The position numbers and the translations under genes were made by a program. 64,000 bases of DNA, from positions 20,788,393-20,852,392 of the forward strand of contig OX326960.1 of the NCBI GenBank assembly GCA_946800325.1, given 5' to 3'. Source of the DNA: Luzula sylvatica. Taxonomy: Eukaryota; Streptophyta; Magnoliopsida; Poales; Juncaceae. Shown piece by piece: positions 11,901-25,900 of the stretch (positions are counted from its first letter, which is position 1; each line of letters begins with the position of its first letter). A model generated the notes under the pieces. That model saw nothing but the letters and a program-made list of their open reading frames with translations, was not told where the DNA came from and ran no database searches.

Positions 11901-13440
11901 AAACAAGATTTTAATGCTTTGAGGAGTTCAAATAACATGTTTTCAGATCATTTGTATCGTATCTTTTAGTACATAACTTTTCAACAAATTTCACAAACAC
12001 CAAAAAAGTTTGTTTTTCGATTCAAAACAAGATTTTAACGCTTTGAGGAGTTCAAATAACGTGTTTCTAGATCATTTGTATCGTATCTTTTACTACATAA
12101 CTTTTCAACAAATTTCACAAACACGAAGAAAGTTTGTTTTTCGATTCAAAACAAGATTTTAACGCTTTGAGGAGTTCAAATAACATGTTTCTAGATCATT
12201 TGTATCGTATCTTTTACTACATGACTTTTCACCAAATTTCACAAACACTAAGCAAGTTTGTTTTTCGATTCAAAACAAGATTTTAACGCTTTGAGGAGTT
12301 CAAATAACGTGTTTCTAGATCATTTGTATCGTATCTTTTACTACATAACTTTTCACCAAATTTCACAAACACTAAGAAAGTTTGTTTTTCGATTCAAAAC
12401 AAACTTTCAACGCTTTGAGGAGTTCAAATGACGTGTTTTTAGATCATTTGTATTGTATCTTTTACTACATAAGTTTTCACCAAATTTCACAAACACTAAG
12501 AAAGTTTGTTTTTCGATTTCAAAACCACATTTTAACGCTTTGAGGAGTTCAAATAACGTGTTTTTCGATCATTTGTATCGTATCTTTTAGTACATAACTC
12601 TTCACCCAATTTCACAAATACTAGGAAAGTTTGTTTTTCGATTCAAAACGAGATTTTAACGCTTTGAGGAGTACAAATAACATGTTTTTAGATCATTTGT
12701 ATCGTATCTTTTAGTACATAACTTTTCACCAAATTTCACACACACCAAGAAAGTTTGTTTTTCGATTCAAAACAAGATTTTAACGCTTTGGGGAGTTCAA
12801 ATAACGTGTTTCTAGATCATTTGTATCGTATCTTTTAGTACATAACTTTTCACCAAATTTCACAAACACTAAGAAAGTTTGTTTCTCGACTCAAAACAAA
12901 CTTTCAACGCTTTGAGGAGTTCAAATGACGTGTTTTTAGATCATTTGTATCGTATCTTTTACTACATGAGTTTTCACCAAATTTCACAAACACTAAGAAA
13001 GTTTGTTTTTCGATTCAAAAGAAGATTTTAACGCTTTGAGGAGTTCAAATAACATGTTTTTAGATCATTTGTATCGTATCTTTTAGTACATAACTTTTCA
13101 CCCAATTTCACAAACACTAAGAAAGTTTGTTTTTCAATTCAAAACATGATTTTAATGCTTTGAGGAGTTCAAATAACATGTTTTCAGATCATTTGTATCG
13201 TATCTTTTAGTACATAACTTTTCACCAAATTTCACAAACACCAAAAAAGTTTGTTTTTCGATTCAAAACAAGATTTTAACGCTTTGAGGAGTTCAAATAA
13301 CGTGTTTCTAGATCATTTGTATCGTATCTTTTACTACATAACTTTTCAACAAATTTCACAAACACTAAGAAAGTTTGTTTTTCGATTCAAAACAAGATTT
13401 TAACGCTTTGAGGAGTTCAAATAACATGTTTTTAGATCAT
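8950..13440. repeat. 2,235-bp tandem HOR (18-mer), two copies
   Basis: Monomers from about 8,950 to 11,185 recur from about 11,185 to 13,440 at an offset of 2,235 bp (18 monomers plus 3 bp). Anchors are the ACATG-CAGATC/CCCAA unit (9,560 and 11,795), the TTTCAAAACCACATT variant (10,278 and 12,513), and CATGATTTTAATG (10,910 and 13,145). The register stops at about 13,446, where an ACATG unit with AAGCAAG replaces the expected CAGATATT unit. This is the right edge of domain A. Confidence 0.8.
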
Positions 13441-15566
13441 TTGTATCATATCTTTTAGTACATAACTTTTCACCAAATTTCACAAACACTAAGCAAGTTT
13501 GTTTTTCGATTCAAAACAAGATTTTAACGCTTTGAGGAGTTCAAATAACGTGTTTCAGGATCATTTGTATCGTATCTTTTACTACATAACTTTTCACCAA
13601 ATTTCACAAACACTAAGAAAGTTTGTTTTTCGATTCAAAACAAACTTTCAACGTTTTGAGGAGTTCAAATGACGTGTTTTTAGATCATTTGTATCGTATC
13701 TTTTACTACATAAGTTTTCACCGAATTTCACAAACACTAAGAAAGTTTGTTTTTCGATTTCAAAACCACATTTTAACGCTTTGAGGAGTTCAAATAACGT
13801 GTTTTTAGATCATTTGTATCGTATCTTTTAGTACATAACTCTTCACCCAATTTCACAGACACTAGGAAAGTTTGTTTTTCGATTCAAAACAAGATTTTAA
13901 CGCTTTGAGGAGTACAAATAACATGTTTTTAGATCATTTGTATCGTATCTTTTACTACATAAGTTTTCACCAAATTTCACAAACACCAAGAAAGTTTGTT
14001 TTTCGATTCAAAACAAGATTTTAACGCTTTGGGGAGTTCAAATAACGTGTTTCTAGATCATTTGTATCGTATCTTTTAGTACATAACTTTTCACCAAATT
14101 TCACAAACACTAAGAAAGTTTGTTTCTCGACTCAAAACAAACTTTCAACGCTTTGAGGAGTTCAAATGACTTGTTTTTAGATCATTTGTATCGTATCTTT
14201 TACTACATAAGTTTTCACCAAATTTCACAAACACTAAGAAAGTTTGTTTTTCGATTTCAAAACCACATTTTAACGCTTTGAGGAGTTCAAATAACGTGTT
14301 TTTCGATCATTTGTATCGTATCTTTTAGTACATAACTCTTCACCCAATTTCACAAATACTAGGAAAGTTTGTTTTTCGATTCAAAACGAGATTTTAACGC
14401 TTTGAGGAGTACAAATAACATGTTTTTAGATCATTTGTATCGTATCTTTTAGTACATAACTTTTCACCAAATTTCACAAACACCAAGAAAGTTTGTTTTT
14501 CGATTCAAAACAAGATTTTAACGCTTTGGGGAGTTCAAATAACGTGTTTCTAGATCATTTGTATCGTATCTTTTAGTACATAACTTTTCACCAAATTTCA
14601 CAAACACTAAGAAAGTTTGTTTTTCGATTCAAAACAAGATTTTAACGCTTTGAGGAGTTCAAATAACGTGTTTCTAGATCATTTGTATCGTACCTTTTAG
14701 TACATAATTTTTCACCAAATTTCACAAACACTAAGAAAGTTTGTTTTTCGATTCAAAACAAGATTTTAACGCTTTGAGGAGTTCAAATAACATGTTTTTA
14801 GATCATTTGTATCAGATCTTTTAGTACATAACTTTTCACCAAATTTCACAAATACTAAGAAAGTTTGTTTTTCGATTCAAAACTAGATTTTAACGCTTTG
14901 AGGAGTTCAAATAACTTGTTTTTAGATCATTTGTATCGTATCTTTTAGTACATAACTTTTCACCCAATTTCACAAACACTAAGAAAGTTTGTTTTTCGAT
15001 TCAAAACAAGATTTTAATGCTTTGAGGAGTTCAAATAACATGTTTTCAGATCATTTGTATCGTATCTTTTAGTACATAACTTTTCACCAAATTTCACAAA
15101 CACTAAGAAAGTTTGTTTTTCGATTCAAAACAAGATTTTAACGCTTGGAGGAGTTCAAATAACGTGTTTCTAGATCATTTGTATCGTACCTTTTAGTACA
15201 TAACTTTTCACCAAATTTCACAAACACTAAGAAAGTTTGTTTTTCGATTCAAAACAAGATTTTAACGCTTTGAGGAGTTCAAATAACGTGTTTTTTGATC
15301 ATTTGTATCAGATATTTTAGTACATAACTTTTCACCAAATTTCACAAATACTAAGAAAGTTTGTTTTTCGATTCAAAACTAGATTTTAACGCTTTGAGGA
15401 GTTCAAATAACTTGTTTTTAGATCATTTGTATCGTATCTTTTAGTACATAACTTTTCACCAAATTTCACAAACACTAAGAAAGTTTGTTTTTCGATTCAA
15501 AACAAGATTTTTTAACGCTTTGAGGAGTTCAAATAACATGTTTTCAGATCATTTGTATCGTATCTT

Positions 15567-15585
15567 TTAGTAACTTTTCACCAAA
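15567..15585. repeat. 4-bp deletion marker in a monomer
   Basis: The usual AGTACATAACTTTTC reads AGTAACTTTTC here, a loss of four bases. The same form occurs at about 20,778-20,796 in the second 5,211-bp copy and nowhere else that I noticed. It is a useful diagnostic for this HOR pair. Confidence 0.85.
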
Positions 15586-15703
15586 TTTCACAAACACTAA
15601 GAAAGTTTGTTTTTCGATTCAAAACAAGATTTTAACGCTTTGAGGAGTTCAAATAACGTGTTTCTAGATCATTTGTATCGTACCTTTTAGTACATAACTT
15701 TTC

Positions 15704-15827
15704 ACCAAATTTCACAAACACTAAGAAAGTTTGTTTTTCGATTCAAAACAAGATTTTAACGCTTTGAGGAGTTCAAATAACATTTTTTTTGATCATTTGT
15801 ATCAGATCTTTTAGTACATAACTTTTC
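15704..15827. repeat. Monomer present in HOR copy 1 but deleted from copy 2
   Basis: In copy 1 a CGTACC unit with CACCAAATTT is followed by a unit with an eight-T run (ACATTTTTTTTGATC), CAGATC and CACCCAATTT. In copy 2, near 20,910, CGTACC leads directly into CACCCAATTT. The two units have fused at the CACC(C/A)AA position, removing exactly 124 bp and the eight-T monomer. The product is an in-register hybrid monomer, as expected from unequal recombination between neighbouring units. Confidence 0.82.
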
Positions 15828-18800
15828 ACCCAATTTCACAAACACTAAGAAAGTTTGTTTTTCGATTCAAAACAAGATTTTAACGCTTTGAGGAGTTCAA
15901 ATAACATGTTTTCAGATCATTTGTATCGTATCTTTTAGTACATAACTTTTCACCCAATTTCACAAACACTAAGAAAGTTTGTTTTTCGATTCAAAACAAG
16001 ATTTTAATGCTTTGAGGAGTTCAAATAACATGTTTTCAGATCATTTGTATCGTATCTTTTACTACATAACTTTTCACCAAATTTCACAAACACCAAAAAA
16101 GTTTGTTTTTCGATTCAAAACAAGATTTTAACGCTTTGAGGATTTCAAATAACGTGTTTCTAGATCATTTGTATCGTATCGTTTACTACATAACTTTTCA
16201 ACAAATTTCACAAACACTAAGAAAGTTTGTTTTTCGATTCAAAACAAGATTTTAACGCTTTGAGGAGTTCAAATAACATGTTTCTAGATCATTTGTATCG
16301 TATCTTTTACTACATAACTTTTCACCAAATTTCACAAACACTAAGAAAGTTTGTTTTTCGATTCAAAACAAACTTTCAACGCTTTGAGGAGTTCAAATAA
16401 CGTGTTTCTAGATCATTTGTATCGTATCTTTTACTACATAAGTTTTCACCAAATTTCACAAACACTAAGAAAGTTTGTTTTTCGATTTCAAAACCACATT
16501 TTAACGCTTTGAGGAGTTCAAATAACGTGTTTTTCGATCATTTGTATCGTATCTTTAAGTACATAACTCTTCACCCAATTTCACACACACTAAGAAAGTT
16601 TGTTTTTCGATTCAAAACAAGATTTTAACGCTTTGAGGAGTTCAAATAACGTGTTTCTAGATCATTTGTATCGTATCTTTTACTACATAAATTTTCACCA
16701 AATTTCACAAACACTATGAAAGTTTGTTTTTCGATTCAAAACAAGATTTTAACGCTTTCGGGAGTTCAAATAACGTGTTTCTTGATCATTTGAATCGTAT
16801 CTTTTAGTTCATAACTTTTCACAAAATTTCACAAACACTAAGAAAGTTTGTTTTTTGATTCAAAACAAGATTTTAACGCTTTGAGGAGTTCAAATAACGT
16901 GTTTCTATATCATTTGTATCGTATCTTTTACTACATAACTTTTCACCAAATTTCACAAACACTAAGAAAGTTTGTTTTTCGATTCAAAACAAGATTTTAA
17001 CGCTTTGAGGAGTTCAAATAACGTGTTTCTATATCATTTGTATCGTATCTTTTACTACATAACTTTTCAACAAATTTCACAAACACTAAGAAAGTTTGTT
17101 TTTCGATTCAAAACAAGATTTTAACGCTTTGAGGAGTTCAAATAACATGTTTTTAGATCATTTGTATCGTATCTTTTTGTACATAACTTTTCACCAAATT
17201 TCACAAAAACCAAGAAAGGTTGTTTTTCGATTCAAAACAAAATTTTAACGCTTTGAGGAGTTCAAATAACGTGTTTCTATATCATTTGTATCGTATCTTT
17301 TACTACATAACTTTTCCCCAAATTTCACAAACACTAAGAAAGTTTGTTTTTCGATTCAAAACAAGATATTAAAGCTTTGAGGAGTTCAAATAACGTGTTT
17401 CTAGATCATTTGTATCGTATCTTTTAGTACATAACTTTTCACCCAATTTCACAAACACTAAGAAAGTTTGTTTTTCGATTCAAAACAAGATTTTTAATGC
17501 TTTGAGGAGTTCAAATAACATGTTTTCAGATCATTTGTATCGTATCTTTTAGTACATAACTTTTCACCAAATTTCACAAACACCTAGAAAGTTTGTTTTT
17601 CGATTCAAAACAAGATTTTAACGCTTTGAGGAGTTCAAATAACGTGTTTCTAGATCATTTGTATCGTATCTTTTACTACATAACTTTTCAACAAATTTCG
17701 CAAACACTAAGAAAGTTTGTTTTTCGATTCAAAACAAGATTTTAACGCTTTGAGGAGTTCAAATAACATGTTTTTAGATCATTTGTATCGTATCTTTTAG
17801 TACATAACTTTTCACCCAATTTCACAAACACTAAGAATGTTTGTTTTTCGATTCAAAACAAGATTTTAACGCTTTGAGGAGTTCAAATAACGTGTTTCTA
17901 GATCATTTGTATCGTATCTTTTACTACATAACTTTTCACCAAATTTCACAAACACTAAGAAAGTTTGTTTTTCGATTCAAAACAAACTTTCAACGCTTTG
18001 AGGAGTACAAATGACGTGTTTTTAGATCATTTGTATCGTATCTTTTACTACATAAGTTTTCACCAAATTTCACAAAAACTATGAAAGATGTTTTTCGATT
18101 TCAAAACCACATTTTAAAGCTTTGAGGAGTTCAAATAACGTGTTTTTAGATCATTTCTATCGTATCTTTTTGTACATAACTTTTAACCAAATTTCACAAA
18201 AAACAAGAAAGGTTGTTTTTCGATTCAAAACAAAATTTTAACGCTTTGGGGAGTTCAAATAACGTGTTTCTATATCATTTGAATCGTATCTTTTAGTACA
18301 TAACTATTCACAAAATTTTACAAACACTAAGAAAGTTTGTTTTTCGATTCAAAACAAGATTTTAACGCTTTGAGGAGTTCAAATAATGTGTTTCTAGATC
18401 ATTTGTATCGTATCTCTTACTACATAACTTTTCACCAAATTTCACAAACACTAAGAAAGTTTGTTTTTCGATTCAAAACAAAGTGTCAACGCTTTGAGGA
18501 GTTCAAATAACGTGTTTTTAGATCATTTGTATGGTATCTTTTACTACATAAGTTTTCACCAAATTTCACAAACACTAAGAAAGTTTGTTTTTCGATTTCA
18601 AAACCACATTTTAACGCTTTGAGGAGTTCAGTTAACGTGTTTTTATATCATTTGTATCGTATCTTTTAGTACATAACTTTTCACCAAATTTCACAAACAC
18701 TAAGCAAGTTTGTTTTTCGATTCAAAACAAGATTTTAACGCTTTGAGGAGTTCAAATAACGTGTTTCAGGATCATTTGTATCGTATCTTTTACTACATAA

Positions 18801-21800
18801 CTTTTCACCAAATTTCACAAACACTAAGAAAGTTTGTTTTTCGATTCAAAACAAACTTTCAACGTTTTGAGGAGTTCAAATGACGTGTTTTTAGATCATT
18901 TGTATCGTATCTTTTACTACATAAGTTTTCACCGAATTTCACAAACACTAAGAAAGTTTGTTTTTCGATTTCAAAACCACATTTTAACGCTTTGAGGAGT
19001 TCAAATAACGTGTTTTTAGATCATTTGTATCGTATCTTTTAGTACATAACTCTTCACCCAATTTCACAGACACTAGGAAAGTTTGTTTTTCGATTCAAAA
19101 CAAGATTTTAACGCTTTGAGGAGTACAAATAACATGTTTTTAGATCATTTGTATCGTATCTTTTACTACATAAGTTTTCACCAAATTTCACAAACACCAA
19201 GAAAGTTTGTTTTTCGATTCAAAACAAGATTTTAACGCTTTGGGGAGTTCAAATAACGTGTTTCTAGATCATTTGTATCGTATCTTTTAGTACATAACTT
19301 TTCACCAAATTTCACAAACACTAAGAAAGTTTGTTTCTCGACTCAAAACAAACTTTCAACGCTTTGAGGAGTTCATATGACTTGTTTTTAGATCATTTGT
19401 ATCGTATCTTTTACTACATAAGTTTTCACCAAATTTCACAAACACTAAGAAAGTTTGTTTTTCGATTTCAAAACCACATTTTAACGCTTTGAGGAGTTCA
19501 AATAACGTGTTTTTCGATCATTTGTATCGTATCTTTTAGTACATAACTCTTCACCCAATTTCACAAATACTAGGAAAGTTTGTTTTTCGATTCAAAACGA
19601 GATTTTAACGCTTTGAGGAGTACAAATAACATGTTTTTAGATCATTTGTATCGTATCTTTTAGTACATAACTTTTCACCAAATTTCACAAACACCAAGAA
19701 AGTTTGTTTTTCGATTCAAAACAAGATTTTAACGCTTTGGGGAGTTCAAATAACGTGTTTCTAGATCATTTGTATCGTATCTTTTAGTACATAACTTTTC
19801 ACCAAATTTCACAAACACTAAGAAAGTTTGTTTTTCGATTCAAAACAAGATTTTAACGCTTTGAGGAGTTCAAATAACGTGTTTCTAGATCATTTGTATC
19901 GTACCTTTTAGTACATAACTTTTCACCAAATTTCACAAACACTAAGAAAGTTTGTTTTTCGATTCAAAACAAGATTTTAACGCTTTGAGGAGTTCAAATA
20001 ACATGTTTTTAGATCATTTGTATCAGATCTTTTAGTACATAACTTTTCACCAAATTTCACAAATACTAAGAAAGTTTGTTTTTCGATTCAAAACTAGATT
20101 TTAACGCTTTGAGGAGTTCAAATAACTTGTTTTTAGATCATTTGTATCGTATCTTTTAGTACATAACTTTTCACCCAATTTCACAAACACTAAGAAAGTT
20201 TGTTTTTCGATTCAAAACAAGATTTTAATGCTTTGAGGAGTTCAAATAACATGTTTTCAGATCATTTGTATCGTATCTTTTAGTACATAACTTTTCACCA
20301 AATTTCACAAACACTAAGAAAGTTTGTTTTTCGATTCAAAACAAGATTTTAACGCTTGGAGGAGTTCAAATAACGTGTTTCTAGATCATTTGTATCGTAC
20401 CTTTTAGTACATAACTTTTCACCAAATTTCACAAACACTAAGAAAGTTTGTTTTTCGATTCAAAACAAGATTTTAACGCTTTGAGGAGTTCAAATAACGT
20501 GTTTTTTGATCATTTGTATCAGATATTTTAGTACATAACTTTTCACCAAATTTCACAAATACTAAGAAAGTTTGTTTTTCGATTCAAAACTAGATTTTAA
20601 CGCTTTGAGGAGTTCAAATAACTTGTTTTTAGATCATTTGTATCGTATCTTTTAGTACATAACTTTTCACCAAATTTCACAAACACTAAGAAAGTTTGTT
20701 TTTCGATTCAAAACAAGATTTTTTAACGCTTTGAGGAGTTCAAATAACATGTTTTCAGATCATTTGTATCGTATCTTTTAGTAACTTTTCACCAAATTTC
20801 ACAAACACTAAGAAAGTTTGTTTTTCGATTCAAAACAAGATTTTAACGCTTTGAGGAGTTCAAATAACGTGTTTCTAGATCATTTGTATCGTACCTTTTA
20901 GTACATAACTTTTCACCCAATTTCACAAACACTAAGAAAGTTTGTTTTTCGATTCAAAACAAGATTTTAACGCTTTGAGGAGTTCAAATAACATGTTTTC
21001 AGATCATTTGTATCGTATCTTTTAGTACATAACTTTTCACCCAATTTCACAAACACTAAGAAAGTTTGTTTTTCGATTCAAAACAAGATTTTAATGCTTT
21101 GAGGAGTTCAAATAACATGTTTTCAGATCATTTGTATCGTATCTTTTACTACATAACTTTTCACCAAATTTCACAAACACCAAAAAAGTTTGTTTTTCGA
21201 TTCAAAACAAGATTTTAACGCTTTGAGGATTTCAAATAACGTGTTTCTAGATCATTTGTATCGTATCGTTTACTACATAACTTTTCAACAAATTTCACAA
21301 ACACTAAGAAAGTTTGTTTTTCGATTCAAAACAAGATTTTAACGCTTTGAGGAGTTCAAATAACATGTTTCTAGATCATTTGTATCGTATCTTTTACTAC
21401 ATAACTTTTCACCAAATTTCACAAACACTAAGAAAGTTTGTTTTTCGATTCAAAACAAACTTTCAACGCTTTGAGGAGTTCAAATAACGTGTTTCTAGAT
21501 CATTTGTATCGTATCTTTTACTACATAAGTTTTCACCAAATTTCACAAACACTAAGAAAGTTTGTTTTTCGATTTCAAAACCACATTTTAACGCTTTGAG
21601 GAGTTCAAATAACGTGTTTTTCGATCATTTGTATCGTATCTTTAAGTACATAACTCTTCACCCAATTTCACACACACTAAGAAAGTTTGTTTTTCGATTC
21701 AAAACAAGATTTTAACGCTTTGAGGAGTTCAAATAACGTGTTTCTAGATCATTTGTATCGTATCTTTTACTACATAAATTTTCACCAAATTTCACAAACA

Positions 21801-22979
21801 CTATGAAAGTTTGTTTTTCGATTCAAAACAAGATTTTAACGCTTTCGGGAGTTCAAATAACGTGTTTCTTGATCATTTGAATCGTATCTTTTAGTTCATA
21901 ACTTTTCACAAAATTTCACAAACACTAAGAAAGTTTGTTTTTTGATTCAAAACAAGATTTTAACGCTTTGAGGAGTTCAAATAACGTGTTTCTATATCAT
22001 TTGTATCGTATCTTTTACTACATAACTTTTCACCAAATTTCACAAACACTAAGAAAGTTTGTTTTTCGATTCAAAACAAGATTTTAACGCTTTGAGGAGT
22101 TCAAATAACGTGTTTCTATATCATTTGTATCGTATCTTTTACTACATAACTTTTCAACAAATTTCACAAACACTAAGAAAGTTTGTTTTTCGATTCAAAA
22201 CAAGATTTTAACGCTTTGAGGAGTTCAAATAACATGTTTTTAGATCATTTGTATCGTATCTTTTTGTACATAACTTTTCACCAAATTTCACAAAAACCAA
22301 GAAAGGTTGTTTTTCGATTCAAAACAAAATTTTAACGCTTTGAGGAGTTCAAATAACGTGTTTCTATATCATTTGTATCGTATCTTTTACTACATAACTT
22401 TTCCCCAAATTTCACAAACACTAAGAAAGTATGTTTTTCGATTCAAAACAAGATATTAAAGCTTTGAGGAGTTCAAATAACGTGTTTCTAGATCATTTGT
22501 ATCGTATCTTTTAGTACATAACTTTTCACCCAATTTCACAAACACTAAGAAAGTTTGTTTTTCGATTCAAAACAAGATTTTTAATGCTTTGAGGAGTTCA
22601 AATAACATGTTTTCAGATCATTTGTATCGTATCTTTTAGTACATAACTTTTCACCAAATTTCACAAACACCTAGAAAGTTTGTTTTTCGATTCAAAACAA
22701 GATTTTAACGCTTTGAGGAGTTCAAATAACGTGTTTCTAGATCATTTGTATCGTATCTTTTACTACATAACTTTTCAACAAATTTCGCAAACACTAAGAA
22801 AGTTTGTTTTTCGATTCAAAACAAGATTTTAACGCTTTGAGGAGTTCAAATAACATGTTTTTAGATCATTTGTATCGTATCTTTTAGTACATAACTTTTC
22901 ACCCAATTTCACAAACACTAAGAATGTTTGTTTTTCGATTCAAAACAAGATTTTAACGCTTTGAGGAGTTCAAATAACG

Positions 22980-25900
22980 TGTTTCTAGATCATTTGTATC
23001 GTATCTTTTACTACATAACTTTTCACCAAATTTCACAAACACTAAGAAAGTTTGTTTTTCGATTCAAAACAAACTTTCAACGCTTTGAGGAGTACAAATG
23101 ACGTGTTTTTAGATCATTTGTATCGTATCTTTTACTACATAAGTTTTCACCAAATTTCACAAAAACTATGAAAGATGTTTTTCGATTTCAAAACCACATT
23201 TTAAAGCTTTGAGGAGTTCAAATAACGTGTTTTTAGATCATTTCTATCGTATCTTTTTGTACATAACTTTTAACCAAATTTCACAAAAAACAAGAAAGGT
23301 TGTTTTTCGATTCAAAACAAAATTTTAACGCTTTGGGGAGTTCAAATAACGTGTTTCTATATCATTTGAATCGTATCTTTTAGTACATAACTATTCACAA
23401 AATTTTACAAACACTAAGAAAGTTTGTTTTTCGATTCAAAACAAGATTTTAACGCTTTGAGGAGTTCAAATAATGTGTTTCTAGATCATTTGTATCGTAT
23501 CTCTTACTACATAACTTTTCACCAAATTTCACAAACACTAAGAAAGTTTGTTTTTCGATTCAAAACAAAGTGTCAACGCTTTGAGGAGTTCAAATAACGT
23601 GTTTTTAGATCATTTGTATGGTATCTTTTACTACATAAGTTTTCACCAAATTTCACAAACACTAAGAAAGTTTGTTTTTCGATTTCAAAACCACATTTTA
23701 ACGCTTTGAGGAGTTCAGTTAACGTGTTTTTATATCATTTGTATCGTATCTTTTAGTACATAACTTTTCACCTAATTTCACAAACACTAAGAAAGTTTGT
23801 TTTTCGATTCAAAACAAGATTTTAACGCTTTGAGGAGTTCAAATAACGTGTTTTTAGATCATTTGTATCGTATCTTTTAGTACATAAGTTTTCACCAAAT
23901 TTCACAAACACTAAGAAAGTTTGTTTTTCGATTCAAAACAAGATTTTAACGCTTCGAGGAGTTCAAATAACGTGTTTTTAGATCATTTGTATCGTATCTT
24001 TTACTACATAAATTTTCACCAAATTTCACAAACACTATGAAAGTATGTTTTTCGATTCAAAACAAGATTTTAACGCTTTCGGGAGTTCAAATAACGTGTT
24101 TCTAGATCATTTGTATCGTATCTTTTAGTACATAACTTTTCACCAAATTTCACAAACACTAAGAAAGTTTGTTTTTCGATTCAAAACAAGATTTTAACGC
24201 TTTGAGGAGTTCAAATAACGTGTTTCTAGATCATTTGTATCGTATCTTTTAGTACATAACTTTTCACCAAATTTCACAAACACTAAGAAAGTTTGTTTTT
24301 CGATTCAAAACAAGATCTTAACGCTTTGAGGAGTTCAAATAACATGTTTTTAGATCATTTGTATCGTATCTTTTAGTACATAACTTTTCACCAAATTTCA
24401 CAAACACTAAGAAAGTTTGTTTTTCGATTCAAAACAAGATTTTAACGCTTTAAGGAGTTCAAATAACATGTTTTTAGATCATTTGTATCGTACCTTTTAG
24501 TACATAACTTTTCACCCAATTTCACAAACACTAAGAAAGTTTGTTTTTCGATTCAAAACAAGATTTTAATGCTTTGAGGAGTTCAAATAACGTGTTTCTA
24601 GATCATTTGTATCGTATCTTTTACTACATAACTTTTTACCAAATTTCACAAACACTAAGAAAGGTTGTTTTTCGATTCAAAACAAGATTTTAACGCTCTG
24701 AGGAGTTCAAATAACATGTTTTTAGATCATTTGTATCGTATCTTTTTGTACATAACTTTTCACCAAATTTCACAAAAACCAAGAAAGGTTGTTTTTCGAT
24801 TCAAAACAAAATTTTAACGCTTTGGGGAGTTCAAATAACGTGTTTCTATATCATTTGTATCGTATCTTTTAGTACTTAACTTTTCACAAAATTTTACAAA
24901 CACTAAGAAAGTTTGTTTTTCGATTCAAAACAAGATTTTAACGCATTGAGGAGTTCAAATAATGTGTTTCTAGATCATTTGTATCGTATCTTTTACTACA
25001 TAACTTTTCACCAAATTTCACAAACACTAAGAAAGTTTGTTTTTCGATTCAAAACAAAGTTTCAACGCTTTGAGGAGTTCAAATGACGTGTTTTTAGATC
25101 ATTTGTATGGTATCTTTTACTACATAAGTTTTCACCAAATTTCACAAACACTAATAAAGTTTGTTTTTCGATTTCAAAACCACATTTTAACGCTTTGAGG
25201 AGTTCAAATAACGTGTTTTTAGATCATTTGTATCGTATCTTTTAGTACATAACTTTTCACCAAATTTCACAAACACTAAGAAAGTTTGTTTTTCGATTCA
25301 AAACAAGATTTTAACGCTTTGAGGAGTTCAAATAACGTGTTTTTAGATCATTTGTATCGTATCTTTTACTACATAACTTTTCACCAAATTTCACAAACAC
25401 TATGAAACTTCGTTTTTCAATTCAAAACAAGATTTTAGCGCTTTGAGGAGTTCAAATAACGTGTTTCTAGATCATTTGTATCGTATCTTTTAGTACATAA
25501 CTTTTCACAAAATTTCAAAAACACTAAGAAAGATTGTTTTTCGATTCAAAACAAGATTTTAACGCTTTGAGGAGTTCAAATAACGTGTTTCTAGATCATT
25601 TGTATCGTATCTTTTACTACATAACTTTTCACCAAATTTCACAAACACTAAGAAAGTTTGTTTTTCGATTCAAAACAAACTTTCAACGCTTTGAGGAGTT
25701 CAAATGACGTGTTTTTAGATCATTTGTATCGTATATTTTACTACATAAGTTTTCACCAAATTTCACAAAAACTATGAAAGATGTTTTTCGATTTCAAAAC
25801 CACATTTTAACGCTTTGAGGAGTTCAAATAACATGTTTTTAGATCATTTGTATCGTATCTTTTGGTACATAACTTTTCACCAAATTTCACAAAAACCAAG

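Larger units (their letters stand above)
1..13440. repeat. Left HOR domain (15-, 18-, 22- and 40-mer families)
   Basis: This stretch contains only 124-bp monomers. It is marked by monomer types rare or absent farther right: ACATGTTTTCAGATC, CACCAAAAAAG, TATCAGATATTTTAG, ACATTGTTTTAG and the ACATGATTTTAATGC end. These types recur in fixed order at offsets of 870, 1,862, 2,235, 2,730 and 4,967 bp, so several rounds of segment duplication are superimposed. The domain ends near 13,440, where the 2,235-bp register is lost and the 5,211-bp unit begins. No genes, RNA genes or mobile elements are visible. Confidence 0.85.
13480..23770. repeat. 5,211-bp tandem HOR (42-mer), copy 2 one monomer short
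   Basis: Copy 1 is about 13,480-18,690 and copy 2 about 18,691-23,770. Landmarks TGTTTCAGGA (13,551 and 18,762) and the short AGTAACTTTTC form (15,571 and 20,782) are 5,211 bp apart. Landmarks farther along are 5,087 bp apart: CTTGATCATTTGAATCG (16,781 and 21,868), ATGAAAGATG (18,081 and 23,168) and GTTCAGTTAACG (18,631 and 23,718). The 124-bp difference is one whole monomer. At about 18,690 the sequence jumps from the CAGTTAACG unit straight to an AAGCAAG unit as at 13,490. That marks the duplication junction. Confidence 0.88.
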
